DNA of 64,000 nucleotides, taken from G001797105 sp964528155. GTDB taxonomy: Bacteria > Chloroflexota > Anaerolineae > Anaerolineales > E44-bin32. Location of the stretch: contig CAZGRL010000001.1 in assembly GCA_964528155.1 (NCBI GenBank), positions 43,858 through 107,857 on the forward strand, read 5' to 3'. The stretch's first letter is position 1, and every line of letters starts with the position of its first letter. A program made the position numbers and the translations under genes. Shown piece after piece: positions 16,339-26,856 of this stretch. The notes below the pieces were generated by a model. That model did not search any database. It saw only the letters and a program-made list of their open reading frames with translations, and was not told the origin of the DNA.

Positions 16339-17736
16339 ATGAAAATCTGGTTTCACGGTGCCGCCCAAACGGTGACCGGGTCGCGCCATCTGCTCGGGAT
16401 CAACAGGCATCGGCTGCTCCTCGATTGCGGGCTGTACCAAGGCCATCGTCACGACACATACGAGCGCAATCTCAACTTCCCTTTTGAGCCTGCCTCGGTC
16501 GACGCGGTGATCCTCTCGCACGCCCACATCGATCATTGCGGCAATCTGCCCAACCTCGTGCGCCAGGGATACAAGGGGCCCATCCACGCCACTCACGCCA
16601 CCTCCGACCTGGCCGGGATCATGATGCGCGACGCCGGGCACATCCAAGAGGCGGACACTGCCTACCTCAACAAGAAACTCAAGCGGCGGGGCGAGCCGCT
16701 GGTCGACCCGATCTACACCGGAGCCGACGCCGCAGCCGCAGCCCGCTATCTCACCAGCCATGACTACGATCAGCCTTTCGAGCCGGTCCCCGGCGTCTCG
16801 GCGGTGCTGGTCGACGCCGGTCACATTCTCGGCTCGGCGGGTGTAGTGCTGGACGTCCAGGAGCGCGGCCGATCGCTTCGTTTGATGTTCTCGGGCGACA
16901 TCGGCAGGCCGGGGATGCCCCTGGTGCGCGATCCGATCCTGCCGAATGAGGTCGACTACTTGATCATGGAGTGCACCTACGGCGACCGCACGCATGATGC
17001 GCCTGCCCAGGCCTATATCGCCCTACACGATCTCGTCGGGCGCACGATCGACCGTGGCGGCAAGGTGATCATCCCCGCCTTCGCCGTCGGCCGCACCCAG
17101 GCTCTGGTCTACTACCTGCATCAGATGTTCGAGCGCGGCGAGCTCCCGCGCGTCCCGGTGTACGTCGACAGCCCGCTGGCCATCAACGTCACGGCCATCT
17201 TTCGCGAGCACCCCGAGTGCTTCGACTCTGAGACACACGCATTCATGCAAGCCGATCCGCATGGCGCTGCTCTGGGGTTCGATATGCTGACCTACACGCT
17301 CTCGGTCAACGACTCGAAGGCGATCAACGAACGGCCCGGACCAATGGTCATCATCTCAGCCTCGGGGATGGCGGAGACCGGACGCATTCTGCATCATCTG
17401 CGCAACAACATTGAAGACGAACGCAACTGTATCCTGATCACCTCATGGATGGCACCTCACACCCTGGGACGGCGCCTGGCCGAGGGCGAGAAACAAGTGC
17501 GCATCTTCGGAGAAGGTTTCAACGTCCGCGCCGAAGTCGGCACGATCGACGGATTGTCCTCGCACGCCGACAGCGATTATCTGTTGACCTACGCGCAGCG
17601 GGCCGGGGGAAGACTGAAGGGAATCTTCCTCGTCCATGGTGAAGCCGGACCGGCTGAAGCGCTGATGACGCATATGAAAGAAGCCGACCTGCCTCCGGTT
17701 TCATTCCCGGCGCTGGGTGACGAAGTCGAAATCTGA
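16339..17736 (+). CDS. Metallo-beta-lactamase fold, beta-CASP exonuclease (CPSF/YSH1-like)
   Basis: This 465-aa protein has the metal-binding motif HAHIDH (His61, His63, Asp65, His66), the later Asp in FSGDIGRPGMP, ECTYGDR, the beta-CASP motifs around IPAFAVGRTQ and VIISASGMAETGRILHHL, and the RMMBL-type end LSSHADSDYLL. Such proteins are RNA-specific endo/exonucleases. It lies 24 nt after rnd, which supports an RNA-processing role. It lacks the N-terminal and C-terminal extensions of RNase J. Confidence 0.92.
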   Translation: MKIWFHGAAQTVTGSRHLLGINRHRLLLDCGLYQGHRHDTYERNLNFPFEPASVDAVILSHAHIDHCGNLPNLVRQGYKGPIHATHATSDLAGIMMRDAGHIQEADTAYLNKKLKRRGEPLVDPIYTGADAAAAARYLTSHDYDQPFEPVPGVSAVLVDAGHILGSAGVVLDVQERGRSLRLMFSGDIGRPGMPLVRDPILPNEVDYLIMECTYGDRTHDAPAQAYIALHDLVGRTIDRGGKVIIPAFAVGRTQALVYYLHQMFERGELPRVPVYVDSPLAINVTAIFREHPECFDSETHAFMQADPHGAALGFDMLTYTLSVNDSKAINERPGPMVIISASGMAETGRILHHLRNNIEDERNCILITSWMAPHTLGRRLAEGEKQVRIFGEGFNVRAEVGTIDGLSSHADSDYLLTYAQRAGGRLKGIFLVHGEAGPAEALMTHMKEADLPPVSFPALGDEVEI

Positions 17737-17833
17737 TATAGTAGGAATCCATCCGGCATACAGGGCGCATGAGTTCGGTTTGTCCGTGTGAACGGCGCCC
17801 TTCAAGCTCAAGCCACAAATGCTCGGAAATCAT

Positions 17834-17921
17834 GGAGAGGTGCCGGAGTGGTTGAACGGGGCGGTCTCGAAAACCGTTGTGGTCCTTTGGGCCACCGTGG
17901 GTTCGAATCCCACCCTCTCCG
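17834..17921 (+). tRNA. tRNA-Ser(CGA)
   Basis: An 88-nt class II tRNA. The acceptor arm GGAGAGG pairs with CCTCTCC, the anticodon CGA is at 17868-17870 in a 7-nt loop closed by CGGT/ACCG, a long variable arm is present, and the T-loop is GGTTCGAATCC. The discriminator base is G and the CCA end is not encoded. The long variable arm and G73 fit tRNA-Ser. Confidence 0.95.
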
Positions 17922-18219
17922 CTGAATTGCGATAGATCGGCCTTGATCTTCGTGACCGGCCGCCGAGGTGGACAAGGCTACAGGTCGGCCAAGGCCACTC
18001 CATATTGACTCGACACGATCCCCCCCGTCCGCCGGTGCTCTGAAGAGCGCCGACTCTTCTTTCGCTCGTCGAACGGTCACAGCCCTGAGTTGCTCTCACA
18101 AGTTGGCATGAGTCCGCCAAATCCGCTTGACCCGGCTTTGGGAGTAAGATACCGACCAGGACCAAGAACGGACGATCAGGAATTCCTGACCTGAGATTCA
18201 TGGAGAAAGAGAAACAGAA
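17922..18219. other. Intergenic region upstream of gnd
   Basis: No gene or RNA is recognised. A TTGACC at 18127 and a TAAGAT at 18145 are too closely spaced for a normal promoter. Confidence 0.4.
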
Positions 18220-19674
18220 ATGACATCGACCGCAGACATCGGCCTCATCGGTCTGGCCGTAATGGGCCAGAATCTGGCGCTCAACATGGACGATCACGGC
18301 TTCACCGTGGCCGTCTTCAATCGCACCGTAGCCAAAGTCGATCGGTTCCTGGCCAACGAGGCCAAGGGGACGAAGATCCTCCCCACGCATTCCATGGAGG
18401 AACTTGTTGGCACACTGAAAAAGCCACGCCGGGTGATGCTGATGGTCAAGGCCGGTCCGCCGGTGGACGGGATGATCGAGAAATTGACTCCGCTGATGGA
18501 GCCCGGCGACATCATCATCGACGGCGGGAATTCACACTACCCCGACAGTACCCGCCGCACGAAGGAGCTCGCCGAGAAAGGATTGCTCTTCATCGGAACC
18601 GGAGTGTCCGGCGGCGAAATCGGCGCCCGCTTCGGCCCGTCGATCATGCCCGGTGGCTCGCCTGAGGCCTGGCCTCACGTCAAGTCCATCTTCCAGGCGA
18701 TCGCCGCCAAGGTGGCCGACGGCTCACCCTGCTGTGATTGGGTCGGCGAAGAGGGAGCCGGACACTTCGTCAAGATGGTCCACAACGGCATCGAATACGG
18801 TGACATGCAGCTTGTGTGCGAGGCCTACGACATGATGCGGCATGGACTGGGCATGCCCCTGGAGGACATCGCCGACGTCTTCTCCAGATGGAACGCCGGC
18901 CGACTCAATTCGTACCTGGTCGAAATCACGGCCGACATCTTGAGGCACAAGGATGAAGACGGAGCGCCGCTCCTGGACAAGATCCTGGACACCGCCGGCC
19001 AAAAGGGAACAGGGAAGTGGGCCGCCTCCGCCGCGCTGGAAAACAGCATCCCCCTGACGCTCATCGGTGAGGCCGTTTTCGCCCGCGATCTCTCTGCCCT
19101 GAAAGCTGAGCGAGTGGCGGCCTCGGCCGAGCTCGGCTCGCCCACCACCGCCTTCGAAGGAGACGCGCCGGCCTTCATTGATGATTTGGAAAGCGCGCTC
19201 TATTCGTCGAAGATCGTCTCGTACACTCAGGGTTACATGCTCATGCGAGCCGTCTCACAGGAGCTGGGCTGGAACCTGGCGTACGGCAACATCGCGCTGA
19301 TGTGGCGCGGCGGCTGTATCATCCGGGCGGCGTTCCTGGACGATATCAAGGCCGCCTTCGATCGGCAGCCCGACCTGGTCAATCTGCTTCTCGATCCATC
19401 CTTCAGATCGAAAGTGGCAGAAGGCGAGGACGGGTGGCGGCGAGTCGTCGCGGCCGCCGTCACGCGGGGGCTTCCGGTACCGGCGATGTCGACCGCGTTG
19501 GCTTTTTATGACGGCTATCGCCGTGAGCGCCTGCCGGCGAACCTGCTTCAGGCACTAAGAGACTACTTCGGCGCGCACACCTACGAGCGCGTCGACAGAC
19601 CACGCGGCGAGTTCTTCCACACCAACTGGACCGGAGAGGGAGGCGATGTCACGGCGGGTTCGTACAATGCGTGA
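18220..19674 (+). CDS. gnd: 6-phosphogluconate dehydrogenase, decarboxylating
   Basis: This 484-aa enzyme converts 6-phosphogluconate to ribulose 5-phosphate with release of CO2 in the oxidative pentose phosphate pathway. The N-terminal Rossmann domain starts IGLIGLAVMGQNLALNM. Substrate-binding motifs SGGEIGARFGPSIMPGG and the catalytic KMVHNGIEYGDMQ are intact. The all-helical C-terminal domain ends with YERVDRPRGEFFHTNW. The length and motifs match the long (about 470-aa) dimeric form. It is transcribed alone and ends at a hairpin. Confidence 0.97.
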   Translation: MTSTADIGLIGLAVMGQNLALNMDDHGFTVAVFNRTVAKVDRFLANEAKGTKILPTHSMEELVGTLKKPRRVMLMVKAGPPVDGMIEKLTPLMEPGDIIIDGGNSHYPDSTRRTKELAEKGLLFIGTGVSGGEIGARFGPSIMPGGSPEAWPHVKSIFQAIAAKVADGSPCCDWVGEEGAGHFVKMVHNGIEYGDMQLVCEAYDMMRHGLGMPLEDIADVFSRWNAGRLNSYLVEITADILRHKDEDGAPLLDKILDTAGQKGTGKWAASAALENSIPLTLIGEAVFARDLSALKAERVAASAELGSPTTAFEGDAPAFIDDLESALYSSKIVSYTQGYMLMRAVSQELGWNLAYGNIALMWRGGCIIRAAFLDDIKAAFDRQPDLVNLLLDPSFRSKVAEGEDGWRRVVAAAVTRGLPVPAMSTALAFYDGYRRERLPANLLQALRDYFGAHTYERVDRPRGEFFHTNWTGEGGDVTAGSYNA

Positions 19675-19722
19675 GACTGCCCTTCCAAATCTCCGGCGGA
19701 CGTTTGGCAGTCAGTGAAATCA

Positions 19723-19752
19723 AATGGCGGTGGGCCTTTGCCCACCGCCATT
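19723..19752. terminator. Hairpin between the convergent gnd and surface-protein genes
   Basis: A perfect 13-bp stem (19723-19735 with 19740-19752, arm AATGGCGGTGGGC) has a 4-nt loop. T-tracts are short, but its placement between convergent stops suggests a bidirectional terminator. Confidence 0.6.
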
Positions 19753-19788
19753 CGCTTGCCTTGTCCTCTTCGCGCACTAAGGATCTCG

Positions 19789-22700
19789 TCAGCGAACCTC
19801 GATCAATACTGCGCGGACTACCGTCCTGCGCAGGTAGGATTCGCTGGCTTCATCATACAGGCTGCAAGTCATCAGTGTCAGCCAATCAAGCGTCTCGTGT
19901 CGAAGCACCGAGCGGTCGGTCGGTTCGACGCTGCTGACCTCGCGCACCTCATAGATGTAGTCCCGACCGTACGCATGCACCGCCAACCGCTCACCCCAGC
20001 CGAGCCCGCCCAGGCCGGCGAACGGACCGGGCAGACCATCCGACGTGTAGGCGTGCGCAGTCAACACGGTATTGCCACGCCAGGTTGGGTAAGCCGTTCC
20101 TTCCAGCCAGCCGGCCTGACGATGAAGCCACGAGAGGTCCCATCCCGACTCGTCCAGCGGGACACCCACGATCGGAACGACAACTCCGAGGCGCGGGATC
20201 TCCAGCCACAGCCCTCCCAGGTTGGTGTAGATGCCTGGATCATCCGGCACGTCTGTCACGCGGTCAGGCGCATATCCCGTCGCCGGGAGAGCGGCGACGG
20301 CCGCCACGGTGATCTCAGCCGTAGCGCTGACCCCGTAGACGTTGACCGGATCTCCTGGATCGTACGTTCGCTCAACCGAAAGCGTGTTATGGCCGGACTG
20401 AGGAGAGGACACACTGCCGGGCAGGCTTGACCACTCCAACAGAGCCTGGTTCGTCAGGATGCTCCCGGGGCTGACACTGCCCAACACCGCCTGGAAGCGA
20501 ACCTGACTGCTCGACCCGAGTGGGAAATCGTCCCAGCCCACGCTCAAGGCGGGTGCTGATCCGTCGTCGATGTCGTCCGGTTCAAGGCCGACGCCGGTCC
20601 ATGCAAGCGAGCCGGCGACGTACGTCAATCCGGCAGGAATACTGTCGTCCAGGACAAGATCGAAGGCGTCGGCATCGCTGGCCCCGGTTTGGGCCAGATC
20701 GAGGGTGAAGGTGATCGTTTCGCCGGCCATTGCCACCGTCGGGGAGGCGCTCTTACTCAGACTCAGGTGTGGCTCAACCACGGTCACATTGGAAGCGGCC
20801 GCGCTGAGCGATCCATCCTCCCATTCCCAGGTGATCCCGTTGTTCAGATCGACACCCCGGATGTTGCCGGCGTTGTTCAAGACGACGGCGGTGTAGCGCA
20901 CGGTCAGCGATTGCGAAGTTCCCGTTGGATTTCCCACGTCGCCGAAATCAAAGCTCACCCGTCGACCCTGATCAGCAGCGGCCCCACTCCCTCCCGGCTC
21001 CTCACTGACTGTCGGCGAATCGCAGACATCGTCGAATGTTCCCACAGAAGTCGTGAGCGAGACTGACGAAGGTGTGATGCTCTCACAGGCTACAAAGGCC
21101 AGGCCTCGATCCATTACGTCGGTCAGTGACATCTCGACCATAGTCCCCGGGGCGCTCCCAAGCACCACGCTGTATGTGAGGATCTCACCGATCGCTGCGT
21201 CAGGAAGGTCCGTGAACGTCTGACTTGAGCCGGCGATCGATTTGCTCACTCCAACGATCGTGACCGTAGCACTATCGCTGTCGCTGACGGCATTCCCATC
21301 GTCATCGGTGCCGGAGGCTGTCACAGTGTCGGTCTCGCTGTCCCCTGCAGTTCCGGTCACACTGGCGCTGAAGACGCATTGATAGAAGCCGCCCGCAGCG
21401 ATCGTCTGAGGCACGCCGCACGTCCCCAGGCCGTCGAGATCACCGTGGATCGAATCCGTCAGACTGGCGATCGTGACACTGTCGACCGCGCTGGAGTTAT
21501 CAACTCGTACTGTGAAATCCACACTTCCACCAGGTGTGGGCAGACTGGTATGGGACGGGGTCTTGGTGACCGCGATCGAGGAGGGGACATCATTGATGTC
21601 GACATCGGCGCTGTCGTCGTCCGTGGCTGTGTTCGTCTCGTTGTCGGAGACCTCGGCCGTGACGGTGTCGGTGTGCGTGTCTCCGGCGTCGCCCGTCACC
21701 GTTCCGGTGANNNNNNNNNNNNNNNNNNNNNNNNNNNNNNNNNNNNNNNNNNNNNNNNNNNNNNNNNNNNNNNNNNNNNNNNNNNNNNNNNNNNNNNNNN
21801 NNNNNNNNNNTCACCGCTTCCGGCGAGGTGTTCTCCACCTCCACCGTGAAGGTCACATCTCCACCTGGTTCGTCGATCGAGGTCACCCCCGGCGTCTTGG
21901 TCACCGTCAGCGTCGGGAGCACATCGTCGATGGTCACATCGGCGCTGTCGTCGTCCGTGGCCGTGTTCGTCTCGTTGTCGGCGACCTCCGCCGTCACTGT
22001 GTCCGTGTGCGTGTCTCCGGCGTCGCCCGTCACCGTTCCGGTGAAGCTGCACGTGTACGTCGCACCAATAGCGATGCTGCCACCCGTGGCGCACGTCCCC
22101 TGGCCATTCAGATCGCCGAACACATCATCCGTCAATGTGTCCAGCGTCACCGCTTCCGGCGAGGTGTTCTCCACCTCCACCGTGAAGGTCACATCTCCGC
22201 CCGGCTCGTCGATCGAGGTCACCCCCGGCGTCTTGGTCACCGTCAGCGTCGGGGTCACGTCATCGATGCCCACGTCGGCGCTGTCGTCGTCCGTGGCTGT
22301 GTTCGTCTCGTTGTCCGAGACCTCCGCCGTGACGGTGTCGGTGTGCGTGTCTCCGGCGTCGCCCGTCACCGTTCCGGTGAAGCTGCACGTGTACGTCGCA
22401 CCAATAGCGATGCTGCCACCCGTGGCGCACGTCCCCTGGCCATTCAGATCGCCGAACACATCATCCGTCAATGTGTCCAGCGTCACCGCTTCCGGCGAGG
22501 TGTTCTCCACCTCCACCGTGAAGGTCACATCTCCACCCGGCTCGTCGATCGAGGTCACCCCCGGCGTCTTCGTCACCGTCAACGTCGGGAGGATGTCCAT
22601 CACCGTCACATCTTCGTCGTCTTCCGGATCCTGCGAGGCAGGCGTGTCCGGATCCTGGCCGACCGTCCCACTGTCGTCGATCGTGCCCGTCTCGTTGCTG

Positions 22701-24973
22701 GTGGCCGAGGCCGTGTTGTCATAGGTCCCGTATGCTACGCCCAGGCCGACATTGACGTTGAATGCGATCGTTATGTTGCCGCCGCTGGAGAGATCCCAGG
22801 TGCCCCAATTCAGCGTCGAATCCCCGACGCCGGGGTTGGTCGGCGACGTACGGATTGCGCCCACGCTGGTGATCGTTTGGCTGGCAAATGTGAATCCCGA
22901 CGGCAACGTGTCTGAGAAGGTGACGTCGGTGATGTCCGCGCTGCCGCTGTTGGCGAGTACGATCGTGTAGCTGGCGACATCCCCCGGTTCGACGGTCGGC
23001 GTGCTGGTGTCCTTGTCGATCATCAACGGAGAGATATACACGAAGGCGCTGTCTTCCGGCGAGAACACCTGGGCTCCGCCCAGTCGTGTGCCTGAGGCCG
23101 TGGCTACGTTTTCGTGGTAGCCGTCCGTCACCGACGAGTTGGTGACCGCCTCGAACTCGACGGTCAGCGTCTCGCCCAGGTCCATATCGACATTCAGGTC
23201 CCAGGTCAGATCCTGACCGGAGACGGCCGGATTCACAGTGCTCTGACTGCCACCGGGAAACGTGATCGTTGTGCTGTCTGTCACGTAATCAAACCCGTCC
23301 GGCAGGGTGTCAAAGACATCGACGTCGTCCACCGGGAAGTCCATCGTCGTGATCACCAGGGTGAAAGTGGTGGTCTGACCCTCCCCCGGAGGCAGGGACG
23401 CGGGGTCGGCCGATTTATCGATGTCGAGGACGACATCGAGCCAGTCGGCCGGCAGCGGCAGGGTGGTGTAGCCCAGATCCAGGTAGGGCGTCCCGACCGC
23501 CGCAACACTGGCATCTTCGCCCCAGGCCACGGCGATGTCGCCGGTGGCCCAAATGTGCATGCCGGTGTTCTCGTTGTCCGGGTCGAAGACTTTCTGAGAC
23601 TGAAGTCGGTTCAAAGTATAGGTGACATCGGCTGTGCCGTCGGTCGGGCTGTAGTCGATGAAGACTTCGGTGCCGTCGGCTACCGGAGTGATATAGACGG
23701 GAGATCCGTTGCTGGTTGGGGTTGCTTGCGACGTCCCCGGCGCCCAGCCGAGGTAGTAGTGATCCTGCAGGGCAAAGGCCGGCACTAGGCTGAACCCCCA
23801 ATCGTAGTTCGCCGACTCGGTGCCGCCCGATCCAATCCCCCAGAAGACGCTGGTCGAGTACACGTGGGCCCCGGAGCCGGTGGGGATCAGCCGGCCGGTG
23901 CCCTCGGAATAGGATCGTGTGCTGTTTGCCGGGATAGTGAAAGTCCCGGACCCGGACGTGTCTTCGTAGTTGATCGTGATCGTGGAAGAGTTGGGGTTGT
24001 ACAGATAGAGATCGACGGCGCCGTCCGCACTGCCGGCGCTGCTTACCGGGTTGTAGTACTCAGTATCCCACAGGCTGTCCGGTACGGCGCTGAACCCGCG
24101 CGCTTCTGACGGGCCACCGGATTGCGCCTGCCCGACGATGATCTGCACCTGGACCGGGTACGTCGCCGAAACCTTTGTCCCAGTGCCGATGCTGTAGAGT
24201 TGGGTGACCTCTCCCTTATTCAGAACGGCCGTCAAATCGGGCGAGGGGGGGACGGTGGGCGGATTGTCAATCTGCACCGTGTTCCCATCCGCCGTGGATT
24301 GCACGATCACATAAACACGGGCAAAGTCATCGTAGAACCACGGATTGCCTGCCAGATCCTGGCCGACGGGGATGGTGTAGTTTGTCAGGAAGGGCTTGGT
24401 GGGATAGATCTCCCAGGCCAACGCAAACACAGTCCCGATCGACTCGGGCCAGCTGGCCCGGGTGACCGTCACCGGCCCGCCGGCCACATAGATCCGGTCC
24501 GTCCCGTCGTAATAAACGGAGGTCCCGCGCGGGCTGATGGGGATATTGCTGCTCTCGAACTCCTGTACCTGTCCGGCGTTGAGGGTGTAGGTCTCATCCG
24601 CCGTGCTCGGAGTGTTCGGATCGAAGTCGTAGCCGTCTTCCCAGTGGTCATAGTAGACCGTGGTGCCGTCAAGCGAGGCCGTGACGGCGATCACCGCATG
24701 CATGCCCGAGGAGCTGACCAGGACAGGGTCGTTGTCCAGATTGACGAAGATGTCCCAAAGCTGTTGTTCGGAGCCGGGGATGTAGTATTCGGAGTAGCCG
24801 GCTGCGCCCTGGCCGAGGGCCGCACCCTGGGGAATGGCGGTCAGGGTGGGGACGGCCAGCAAGGCCAGCCCGCACAATAGCCTTCTCAGTCGTGTCGTGA
24901 GTCGCGGGACTACGTATAAGGATCGAGACTGGGGGTAACTCAAGGGTGCCCCATCAATCCGAGAGCGCAGCAT
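19789..24973 (-). CDS. Giant DUF11-repeat surface protein fused to a C-terminal sortase domain (crosses the assembly gap)
   Basis: Two minus-strand frames, 24973 into the gap and out of it to 19789, are one gene split by 100 Ns; adding 102 nt restores the frame, giving at least 1728 aa. The protein has a signal peptide (about residues 28-55), a beta-rich domain to about 510, then around eight DUF11/SdrD-like repeats (for example LMIDKDTSTPTVEPGDVASY), three of which are near-identical 112-aa tandem copies around the gap. Near the end the motif LPATG (20289-20275) is followed directly by a sortase domain with LTAHAY, the catalytic Cys in LMTCSLYD (19866-19864) and Arg in YLRRTVVRA. It is exported and probably cell-surface. 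The sortase could act on its own LPATG or on other proteins. Confidence 0.85.
21590..22600. repeat. 336-bp tandem repeats within the surface-protein gene
   Basis: The period is exactly 336 bp (112 codons): TCACCGCTTCCGGCGAGGTG recurs at 21811, 22147 and 22483. Copies are about 95 percent identical by eye. The region left of the gap matches the second half of a unit. True copy number is uncertain because the gap lies in this array. Confidence 0.9.
21711..21810. other. Assembly gap of 100 N
   Basis: A run of exactly 100 Ns, a default scaffold gap size. By alignment with the flanking repeat units 102 nt are missing, or 102 plus a multiple of 336. Confidence 0.95.
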
Positions 24974-25055
24974 TGTGAGCTATCGATGGTCGGCAAGGTG
25001 ATTCTAGAGCAAATCGAGGCCGTCGCCAAGACTCCAGCCTCTCAGGGGACGAGTC

Positions 25056-26846
25056 TCACCCCGCCGCGGAAGGGATCTCCAGCTTATCCAGTTTGTTGAG
25101 TGACTCACTAACGAATTTGAAGCCCCCCTCCCAAAACTCTGCCGACCGCACATCGATCCCGGCGGCGGTCAGGATCCGCTCGGGAGAGTCCGATCCGCCT
25201 GCCGCCAGCAACTTCAGATAGCGCGGCTTGAAGGAATCGCCCTCCCTTCGGAATTGCTGATACAGGGAAAACACGAGCAGTTGACCGAAGGCATAGGCGT
25301 ACACATAGAAAGGACTGTGGTAGATATGCGGGATGGCCACCCACTCATGCTGGAAGTCCTCACTCAGCTCGAGGGAGTCGCCAAATTGCTCGCGAAGGTT
25401 CTCCTGATACGCCACGGACAGATCGTCGACCGAACAGCCATCATGGATCATGTCGTGAGCTCGAAGCTCGAAGAGGGCAAAGAATGCCTGGCGCATGATC
25501 GTGGCGTAGGCGTCATCCATCTGCCGAAAAAGAAGATCGCGCTGCAAACCCGGATCCGGATCGCTGGCCATTAGTCGATCCGTCAGAAGGATCTCGCCGA
25601 AAGTCGATGCCGTCTCAGCCAGGGGCAACGACGCCTCCTGGGTCAACAGCGAGTGATCCGTGGCCAGAAGAGCGTGCACAGCGTGGCCCAGCTCGTGGGC
25701 CAGCGTGGCGGCGTCATCCGGCCTTCCCTGAAACGACGTGAGGACCCACGGCGTCAGCTCCGGCGTCACCGTGGCACAGAACGCACCGACGCGTTTACCT
25801 TTGCGAACCTCGCTGTCAAGGTGACGATCATCAAACACGCGCCTGGCCAGCTCCGCCACCTTCGGATCAAACCGCCCAAAACTGTCGAGCGTGAGGCGGA
25901 CTGCCTCCTCGAACTCATAGGTCTTCTCGCTCGCCGTTACCGGGGCATAGATGTCATAGCGCCGTAGCTTCTCGATGCCCAGCCAGCGCGCCTTCAACTT
26001 GAAATAGCGGTGGAACAACGATGCGTTTTTCCGACAGACTTCCAACAGAGTGTCGACGATTTCGTCGGGAAGGTCGTTGCCGACATTCCGCACAGAAACG
26101 GGTGATCTGTAGCCACGCAGATCGATGTTCTCGCTCCGCCAGTCGCGGATCAAGGCCTGGTAGATCTGCCCCAGGATCGGTTCGTCCTGGGCGAAGACTC
26201 TCAGCTGTTCCTGATAGGCGGCGGCGCGGATGGCCGGATCCGGCATTCGAACGTAGACCATCAGCTCGCCCCTGGTCAACTCCTTGACTTCCCCGTTCAC
26301 TTCTAACCGAAAGATGTAGCGATTCGTGATCGAATCGTACAGGGTGCTCATCGCCGCCGACCCGTTGACGTCCTTAAGATTGATCACCTTCTCTTCAGGT
26401 TCGGTCAGCATATAGTCCTTCGTAAGACGCAAGTGTTCGAGCCAATAACCGAGATCGCCTGCGTGGGCCGCCAACCTCTCGGCCTGGCTGTCGTCCAGTG
26501 CCTTCCACCAGAGCTTGAAGAACAACGTCCGGTTCTCGATCTCGGCCGCAAGTTGCTGCATCCGGGCCATGAAGCTTTGCGCCGACTGGTCTTGTGTATC
26601 TTCGGAGAAGAGAAGGAATGCAAAGTATTCGGCTTTCTGCATCAGTGAGACGAGTTCCTCATAGCTCTTGAGGATGCTGGTGAAATCCTCGCCGGGCATG
26701 GCGGGGTCGAGGTCCTGGCGCTTGGCTTCGAAAGACTTCGCCAGGGTTTCGACATTGTCCAATGCCTGCGTCAGTGCCGGCGAGTCGATGGCCGGGAACA
26801 GATCCCCCAGGCTCCATTTCTCCTGCTTGTAGGTCTGCATCGCCAT
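25056..26846 (-). CDS. pepF: Oligoendopeptidase F (M3 metallopeptidase)
   Basis: The ATG at 26846 has GAGGAG 6 nt upstream and begins 10 nt after the stop of the GTPase gene. The 596-aa zinc peptidase cleaves short peptides in the cytoplasm. The zinc site LAHELGHAVHALLA is intact, with the third ligand expected in the LPLAETASTFGEILL segment. The C-terminal region with HIYHSPFYVYAYAFGQLLV is typical of the PepF branch. No signal peptide is visible. It is probably co-transcribed with the upstream GTPase. Confidence 0.93.
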   Translation of the reverse strand: MAMQTYKQEKWSLGDLFPAIDSPALTQALDNVETLAKSFEAKRQDLDPAMPGEDFTSILKSYEELVSLMQKAEYFAFLLFSEDTQDQSAQSFMARMQQLAAEIENRTLFFKLWWKALDDSQAERLAAHAGDLGYWLEHLRLTKDYMLTEPEEKVINLKDVNGSAAMSTLYDSITNRYIFRLEVNGEVKELTRGELMVYVRMPDPAIRAAAYQEQLRVFAQDEPILGQIYQALIRDWRSENIDLRGYRSPVSVRNVGNDLPDEIVDTLLEVCRKNASLFHRYFKLKARWLGIEKLRRYDIYAPVTASEKTYEFEEAVRLTLDSFGRFDPKVAELARRVFDDRHLDSEVRKGKRVGAFCATVTPELTPWVLTSFQGRPDDAATLAHELGHAVHALLATDHSLLTQEASLPLAETASTFGEILLTDRLMASDPDPGLQRDLLFRQMDDAYATIMRQAFFALFELRAHDMIHDGCSVDDLSVAYQENLREQFGDSLELSEDFQHEWVAIPHIYHSPFYVYAYAFGQLLVFSLYQQFRREGDSFKPRYLKLLAAGGSDSPERILTAAGIDVRSAEFWEGGFKFVSESLNKLDKLEIPSAAG

Positions 26847-26856
26847 GAGTAACTCC

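Noticed and set aside
20275..20289. LPATG as a standard C-terminal cell-wall anchor
   Set aside because: A complete sortase domain, not a helix and basic tail, follows it.
21590..22600. Possible CRISPR array
   Set aside because: Period is 336 bp, repeats are continuous and coding, and there are no spacers.
21473..22915. Long plus-strand frame rich in His/Arg across the repeats
   Set aside because: It is the antisense of the DUF11 repeat array and crosses the assembly gap.
19789..24973. Two separate genes or a frameshifted pseudogene
   Set aside because: The frame break equals the difference between the 100-N placeholder and the 102 nt predicted by the repeat.
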